The notes beneath the pieces were generated by a model. The model had not been told where the DNA came from. It was given only the letters and a program-made list of their open reading frames with translations, and ran no database searches. The translations under genes and the position numbers were made by a program. A stretch of DNA of 64,000 bases, from assembly GCA_045632525.1 (NCBI GenBank), contig JAZQWV010000004.1:15805-79804 (forward strand), in the 5' to 3' direction. Shown piece after piece: positions 59,188 through 64,000 of this stretch. The DNA is from Fimenecus sp045632525 (lineage in GTDB: Bacteria > Bacillota > Clostridia > Oscillospirales > Acutalibacteraceae). Each line of letters begins with the position of its first letter. Positions within the stretch are counted from its first letter, which is position 1.

Positions 59188-60459
59188 ATGAGCAAGATAC
59201 CATTCACAACAAAAGAAAAATTAGAAGAAATCGCAAAAGTTTATCCAACACCTTTTCATCTTTATGATGAAGCAGGAATTCGCAAAAATGCAGAAAATCT
59301 TAAAAAAGCATTTGCTTGGAATAAAGGCTTTAAAGAATATTTTGCAGTTAAAGCAACTCCAAACCCATTCCTTATTAATATTTTAAGAGAATATGGCTGT
59401 GGATGTGACTGTTCATCTGTTACTGAGCTTATGCTTTCAAAAGCAATTGGTGCAACAGGTGATGACATTATGTTTTCATCAAACGATACACCACCTGCAG
59501 AATTTAAATATGCAGATGATTTAGGTGCAATAATAAACCTTGATGATATTACACATATCGATATTCTTGAAAAGACTTTGGGTTATCTTCCAAAGAAACT
59601 TTCATGTCGTTATAATCCGGGCGGATATTTCTCAATTGCAAACAATATTATGGACAACCCTGGTGACGCAAAATACGGTATGACAACCGAACAACTTTTT
59701 GAGGCGTTCAAGATTATGAAATCAAAGGGTGTTGAGGAGTTTGGTATTCACGCATTCCTTGCAAGTAACACAGTAACAAATGAATATTATCCAACACTTG
59801 CAAAAACTCTTTTTGAAGTAGCTGTTAAACTTAAAGAAGAAACAGGTGCTCATATTAAATTTATTAACCTTTCAGGTGGTATTGGTATCCCTTATCGTCC
59901 TGACCAAGAGGGTAATGATATCTTCGCAATTGGTGCTGGGGTTGAAAAAGTATATAACGAAGTTTTAGTCCCTGCAGGTATGGATGATGTAGCAATTTAT
60001 ACTGAACTTGGTAGATTTATGTTAGCGCCTTATGGTGCACTTGTAACTCGTGCCATTAATGAAAAGCACACTCATAAAGAGTATATCGGTGTTGATGCTT
60101 GTGCAGTTAACCTTATGCGTCCCGCAATCTATGGTGCATATCACCATATTACAGTTATGGGTAAGGAAAATGAACCTTGTGATTATAAATATGATGTTAC
60201 AGGTTCACTTTGTGAAAATAACGATAAATTTGCAATTGATAGAATGTTACCAAAAATCGATATGGGTGACTTGTTGTTTATTCACGATACAGGAGCTCAT
60301 GGTTTTGCAATGGGTTACAACTATAATGGTAAACTCAAATCAGCAGAAATTCTTCTTAAAGAAGACGGTAGCTTCGATTTAATCCGTCGCGCAGAAACTC
60401 CTGCTGATTACTTCGCAACATTTGATTGCTTTGATTTTTATAAAAAGGTTACTAAATAA
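59188..60459 (+). CDS. lysA: Diaminopimelate decarboxylase
   Basis: 423 residues. This fold-type III PLP enzyme makes L-lysine from meso-diaminopimelate. The PLP lysine is in YFAVKATPNP, the phosphate-binding glycines are in NLSGGIGIPY, and a substrate site follows in the region with GSLCENNDKFA. It starts two bases after engB with AGGAG. The close spacing to lon-engB and dnaE suggests one transcript. Confidence 0.94.
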   Translation: MSKIPFTTKEKLEEIAKVYPTPFHLYDEAGIRKNAENLKKAFAWNKGFKEYFAVKATPNPFLINILREYGCGCDCSSVTELMLSKAIGATGDDIMFSSNDTPPAEFKYADDLGAIINLDDITHIDILEKTLGYLPKKLSCRYNPGGYFSIANNIMDNPGDAKYGMTTEQLFEAFKIMKSKGVEEFGIHAFLASNTVTNEYYPTLAKTLFEVAVKLKEETGAHIKFINLSGGIGIPYRPDQEGNDIFAIGAGVEKVYNEVLVPAGMDDVAIYTELGRFMLAPYGALVTRAINEKHTHKEYIGVDACAVNLMRPAIYGAYHHITVMGKENEPCDYKYDVTGSLCENNDKFAIDRMLPKIDMGDLLFIHDTGAHGFAMGYNYNGKLKSAEILLKEDGSFDLIRRAETPADYFATFDCFDFYKKVTK

Positions 60460-60472
60460 TTAGGAGATAATT

Positions 60473-63400
60473 ATGTCTTTCGTTCACTTACATGTGCATA
60501 CTGAATATAGCTTATTAGATGGTGTTTGCCGTCTTAATAGGCTTTGTTCTGTTGCGAAAGAACGAGGACAAAATGCAATAGCAATTACCGACCACGGTAA
60601 TTTATTTGGTGCGGTTGATTTCTACAAAGAAGCAAAAAAAGTGGGGATTAAACCAATTATTGGTTGTGAAGTTTATGTTGCCAGCCGTTCACGATTTGAT
60701 AAAGTGCACGGTGTGGATTCCGACAGACATCACCTAGTTTTGCTTTGTAAAAATGAAATAGGTTATCAAAACCTTATTAAAATGGTTTCATCTGCATGGG
60801 TTGATGGTTTTTATACTAAACCGAGAATTGATAAAGAGTTGTTAGAAAAGCATCACGAAGGCTTAATTTGCCTCTCTGCTTGTCTTGCAGGCGAAATCCC
60901 CAAACTTATTGAGCGTGGCGAGATAATTCAAGCAAAAGAAGTTGCCCTTTGGTATCAAAAGACTTTTGGTGATGGTAATTTCTATTTGGAAATTCAAAAT
61001 CATGGAATTTCAGAACAAATCAAAGTTAATGATGGTCTGATTCAGTTATCAAAGGATACGGGAATACCTCTTGTTGCAACAAATGATGTTCATTATATTG
61101 ACAGAGAAGACTCGAAAATTCAAAAAATTCTTATTTGTATTGCAACAAACCATACGATTGATGAAGAAAATTCTCTTGAATTTGAAACTGATAATTTCTA
61201 TCTTAAAACCGAAGAAGAAATGCGGAACATTTTTGGCTATGTTCCTGAAGCAATTGAAAATACACAAAAAATTGCGGATATGTGTGATTTTAACTTCGAA
61301 TTTGGTAATACAAAACTTCCAAATTTTGATGTCCCACAAGGGCAAACTCATTTTGATTATCTCAGAAATAAGTGTTATGTAGGTTTAAAAGAAAGATATG
61401 GCAGTAACCCGGATAAATTATATATTGACCGACTTGAATATGAACTGTCAGTAATAAATAATATGGGTTATGTTGACTATTTCTTGATAGTAGCCGACTT
61501 TATAGGGTATGCTCGTGGCCACGGTATTCCAGTTGGTCCTGGTCGTGGCTCAGGTGCTGGTAGCATCTGTGCTTATTGTATGGGTATTACAAATATTGAC
61601 CCAGTAAAATATAATTTGATTTTTGAGCGATTCTTAAACCCTGAACGCGTAAGTATGCCCGATATTGATGTTGACTTTTGTTATGAGCGCAGGGGAGAAG
61701 TAATCGATTATGTTATCAATAAATACGGAGCAGACCATGTTGCTCAGATTGTAACTTTTGGAACAATGGCTGCTCGTGCCGCACTTCGCGATGTTGGTCG
61801 TGCAATGGGACTCTCTTATGCTACTGTTGATAATGTTGCAAAGAAAATTCCAAGAACTTTAGGCATGACTATTGAAAAAGCATTAGTTGAGAGTGAAGAA
61901 CTCAAAACTCTTTATGATAGTGACGAGTCAGTTAAAGAGCTTGTTGACAATGCAAAAAAAGTTGAAGGTATGCCAAGGCATGCTTCAACTCACGCTGCGG
62001 GTATTGTTATTACTGATAATCCTGTTAGTGACTATGTGCCACTAGCTAGAAATGATGAATCTGTTGTAACACAATTCACAATGACAACAATTGAAGAACT
62101 TGGTCTTTTGAAAATGGACTTTTTGGGTCTTCGCACATTAACGGTTATCAATGATTGTGTTAAAATGATTCAAAAGAAAAATCCACAGTTTGACATTGAA
62201 AAGATACCTCTTGACGATAAGAAGGCTTATGCTTTGTTCACAAATGGTCAGACAGATGGTGTATTCCAATGTGAATCAAGTGGAATGCGAAGCGTGTTTA
62301 TGCGTCTTAAACCAACAAATCTTGAAGATATTATTGCTGTTATATCACTTTACCGTCCTGGACCAATGGATTCAATTGACAGTTATATTGAAAATCGTCA
62401 TAATAGTGAAAACATAAAATATAAAACGCCAATGCTTAAAGATATTCTTGATGTCACTTACGGTTGTATGGTATATCAAGAACAAGTAATGCAAATTTTC
62501 CGTTCCTTAGCAGGTTATTCACTTGGTCGTGCTGACATTGTGCGTCGTGCCATGTCAAAGAAAAAGCATAAAGTCCTTGAAGACGAGCGAACTTTCTTCT
62601 GTGATGGCTGTGCTAAAAACGGAATTCCACAAAATATAGCTAATGAGATATTTGACGATATGTCATCGTTTGCATCTTATGCTTTCAACAAGTCACACGC
62701 AGCAGCTTATGCTGTTGTAGCTTATAGAACAGCTTATCTAAAAGCATATTATCCTTGTGAATTTATGGCATCATTGCTTACAAGTGTGTTGGATAATGCT
62801 ACAAAAGTTTCGGGTTATATTGAAGATTGCAAACGGAATGGAATCAAAATTTTAAATCCAAATGTAAATTATAGTAATAAAACATTTACAACAGATAATA
62901 ATTATGAAAAATCAATAATGTTTGGTCTTCTTGCAATTAAAAATTTAGGTCATGATTTTATTGATACAATTATAAATGAGCGCAAAATGAATGGTGAATA
63001 TAAATCATTCTATTCATTCTGTAAGCGAGTTCATGGTAAATCATTTAACCGTCGTGCAGTTGAAAGCCTTATTAAGAGTGGTGCGCTTGATAATTTGGGC
63101 AGCAACCGTCACGAAATGATGATTAATCTACCTTTTATCATAGACGAATTAGATGCAACCAAACGAAGAAATCTTGATGGTCAAATCGGTTTCTTTGATA
63201 TTATGAGCAGTTCTGATAATTCTGATTACAAAATGCAAAAGACTGCAGAGTTTTCAACACAAGAATTATTATCAATGGAAAAAGAAACAACAGGTCTTTA
63301 TATTTCAGCTCATCCCATGGAAGAATATGCAGATTTATCAATAAAACTGAAATGTGATAAAGTTGCAGATATTCTCAATGCAGATGATTATAATTCAATG

Positions 63401-63904
63401 TATAGCGACGGCACTTCAGTTAAAGTTTTGGGAATTATAACTGATATTACAAAGAAACAAACCAAGAGTGGCGAATATATGGCGTTTATAACTCTTGAAG
63501 ATGTTGTAGGCTCAGTTGAAGTTATTGTGTTCCCTAAATTGTTATTAAGATTTGCGAATAAAATTTTAAATGGTTCAACTGTTATGGTTGGCGGAAGACT
63601 TTCAATGCGTGAAGAAGAAAATCCTAAAATTATTTTGGACTTTATCGAATCTGCCGAGCAAATTCAGGTTAACAATAATAAGCGAGTAGGTTTGTTTTTA
63701 AGGTTTACTGATAATAAATCTCAAGAATATTTAAAATGTGCAGATTTTCTTAATAAAAATGCAATTGATGGTGATACAATGCTATATTATTATTTCAATG
63801 ATAGTAAAAAGTATTTTCCCTGTAAAAAAATTAGCGTAAATGAATATCTAATCAGAGATTTAAAACTTATTGTTGGGGATAAGAATGTCATATTACAAAA
63901 ATAA
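60473..63904 (+). CDS. dnaE: DNA polymerase III subunit alpha (DnaE)
   Basis: 1143 residues. The N-terminal PHP domain has HVHTEYSLLDG and AITDHGNLFG. The polymerase palm has GPGRGSGAGSICAY and the catalytic DIDVDF, followed by HASTHAAGIVI, fingers, a helix-hairpin-helix part and a C-terminal OB domain (VKVLGIITDITKKQTKSG). It is the DnaE type without an exonuclease domain; PolC is presumably elsewhere. It starts 13 bases after lysA with AGGAG. Confidence 0.96.
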   Translation: MSFVHLHVHTEYSLLDGVCRLNRLCSVAKERGQNAIAITDHGNLFGAVDFYKEAKKVGIKPIIGCEVYVASRSRFDKVHGVDSDRHHLVLLCKNEIGYQNLIKMVSSAWVDGFYTKPRIDKELLEKHHEGLICLSACLAGEIPKLIERGEIIQAKEVALWYQKTFGDGNFYLEIQNHGISEQIKVNDGLIQLSKDTGIPLVATNDVHYIDREDSKIQKILICIATNHTIDEENSLEFETDNFYLKTEEEMRNIFGYVPEAIENTQKIADMCDFNFEFGNTKLPNFDVPQGQTHFDYLRNKCYVGLKERYGSNPDKLYIDRLEYELSVINNMGYVDYFLIVADFIGYARGHGIPVGPGRGSGAGSICAYCMGITNIDPVKYNLIFERFLNPERVSMPDIDVDFCYERRGEVIDYVINKYGADHVAQIVTFGTMAARAALRDVGRAMGLSYATVDNVAKKIPRTLGMTIEKALVESEELKTLYDSDESVKELVDNAKKVEGMPRHASTHAAGIVITDNPVSDYVPLARNDESVVTQFTMTTIEELGLLKMDFLGLRTLTVINDCVKMIQKKNPQFDIEKIPLDDKKAYALFTNGQTDGVFQCESSGMRSVFMRLKPTNLEDIIAVISLYRPGPMDSIDSYIENRHNSENIKYKTPMLKDILDVTYGCMVYQEQVMQIFRSLAGYSLGRADIVRRAMSKKKHKVLEDERTFFCDGCAKNGIPQNIANEIFDDMSSFASYAFNKSHAAAYAVVAYRTAYLKAYYPCEFMASLLTSVLDNATKVSGYIEDCKRNGIKILNPNVNYSNKTFTTDNNYEKSIMFGLLAIKNLGHDFIDTIINERKMNGEYKSFYSFCKRVHGKSFNRRAVESLIKSGALDNLGSNRHEMMINLPFIIDELDATKRRNLDGQIGFFDIMSSSDNSDYKMQKTAEFSTQELLSMEKETTGLYISAHPMEEYADLSIKLKCDKVADILNADDYNSMYSDGTSVKVLGIITDITKKQTKSGEYMAFITLEDVVGSVEVIVFPKLLLRFANKILNGSTVMVGGRLSMREEENPKIILDFIESAEQIQVNNNKRVGLFLRFTDNKSQEYLKCADFLNKNAIDGDTMLYYYFNDSKKYFPCKKISVNEYLIRDLKLIVGDKNVILQK

Positions 63905-63924
63905 TGCAATTACTTGCATTTTCT
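63903..63924 (+). terminator. Weak hairpin after dnaE
   Basis: AATGCAA (63903-63909) pairs with TTGCATT (63914-63920), followed by TTCT. It overlaps the -35 of the next promoter and begins at the last base of dnaE. Termination would be weak. Confidence 0.4.
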
Positions 63925-63942
63925 AATTTGTTGTGATATTAT
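63914..63942 (+). promoter_or_regulatory. SigA-type promoter of the gene that starts at the window end
   Basis: TTGCAT (63914-63919), a 17-base spacer and TATTAT (63937-63942). It lies 47 bases before the ATG at 63990. Confidence 0.6.
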
Positions 63943-63989
63943 ATGATTTCAATGTGGTAATATTTAGCAAAATATAAAAGGGTGATAAA

Positions 63990-64000
63990 ATGAAAACAAT
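63990..64000 (+). CDS. Start of a gene cut by the window end
   Basis: An ATG with GGGTGAT upstream reads Met-Lys-Thr before the sequence ends. 6-phosphofructokinase (pfkA) often follows dnaE in Firmicutes and commonly starts this way, but three codons are not evidence; this is synteny only. Confidence 0.45.

Noticed and set aside
1..64000. CRISPR arrays, IS elements, prophage genes or tRNA/rRNA genes
   Set aside because: No regularly spaced repeats, transposase, integrase or cloverleaf-type sequences were recognised anywhere in the window.

Overview
The window looks like chromosome of a low-GC, Gram-positive, endospore-forming gut anaerobe of the class Clostridia, probably of the Ruminococcus/Oscillospirales kind. 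The evidence is AT-rich codon use, many TTG/GTG starts behind strong Shine-Dalgarno sites, a type-A RNase P RNA, a bile-salt-hydrolase-type enzyme, and sporulation or germination genes throughout (ypeB, spoVAE, gpr, spoIIP, pdaA, an alpha/beta SASP, a SigH-like sigma factor). The genus is an inference. I see no prophage, IS element, CRISPR array, tRNA or rRNA operon; nearly everything is housekeeping.

Layout. 0-3.4 kb: the 3' part of a choloylglycine hydrolase, then pnuC behind a consensus promoter and a structured leader, then on the minus strand a glycine-periodic lipoprotein and ypeB. 3.5-13.9 kb: cysteine desulfurase and thiI; a stand-alone pncC; two class B sortases; a 720-residue membrane protein that I read as a decayed CinA fused to a SpoIID domain; galE, lemA, a TPM-domain protein and a HAD phosphatase. 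13.9-17.7 kb: rnpB, recD2, and a TPP riboswitch with its terminator ahead of thiT. 17.7-24.4 kb: comM/yifB, a phosphohexomutase, sigH-like and zinc-ribbon genes, two proteins sharing an unrecognised module, spoVAE, and minus-strand rpsT. 24.5-33.1 kb: gpr-spoIIP, yhaM, a two-component system, yjbR, trmL, pdaA and an SASP. 33.2-42.5 kb: hprK-murB-rapZ-whiA, two overlapping signal peptidases, rbgA-rnhB-yraN, thrC, a DUF1540 miniprotein and a phosphoesterase. 42.6-48.5 kb: tig-clpP-clpX, an EamA transporter and a polyprenyl-phosphate sugar transferase. 48.6-53.7 kb: an LCP-like protein, a transglutaminase-like protein, folE-folP-folB-folK and a DEDDh exonuclease. 53.7-64 kb: serC-serA on the minus strand, then lon-engB-lysA-dnaE and the first codons of a further gene.

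How they fit together: GPR degrades SASPs of the kind encoded at 32.9 kb; SpoIIP normally works with SpoIID in engulfment; PdaA makes cortex muramic delta-lactam; YpeB and SpoVAE act in germination and dipicolinate transport. PnuC and PncC are both NAD-precursor functions. Tig, ClpP, ClpX and Lon form the protein quality-control part.

The most unusual item is the CinA-like/SpoIID fusion at 8650-10812, which follows the sortase pair and sits three genes downstream of an intact CinA C-terminal domain gene. Next come the pnuC leader and the duplicated module at 22.4-23.4 kb. All family calls come from reading motifs by eye; no database search was run.
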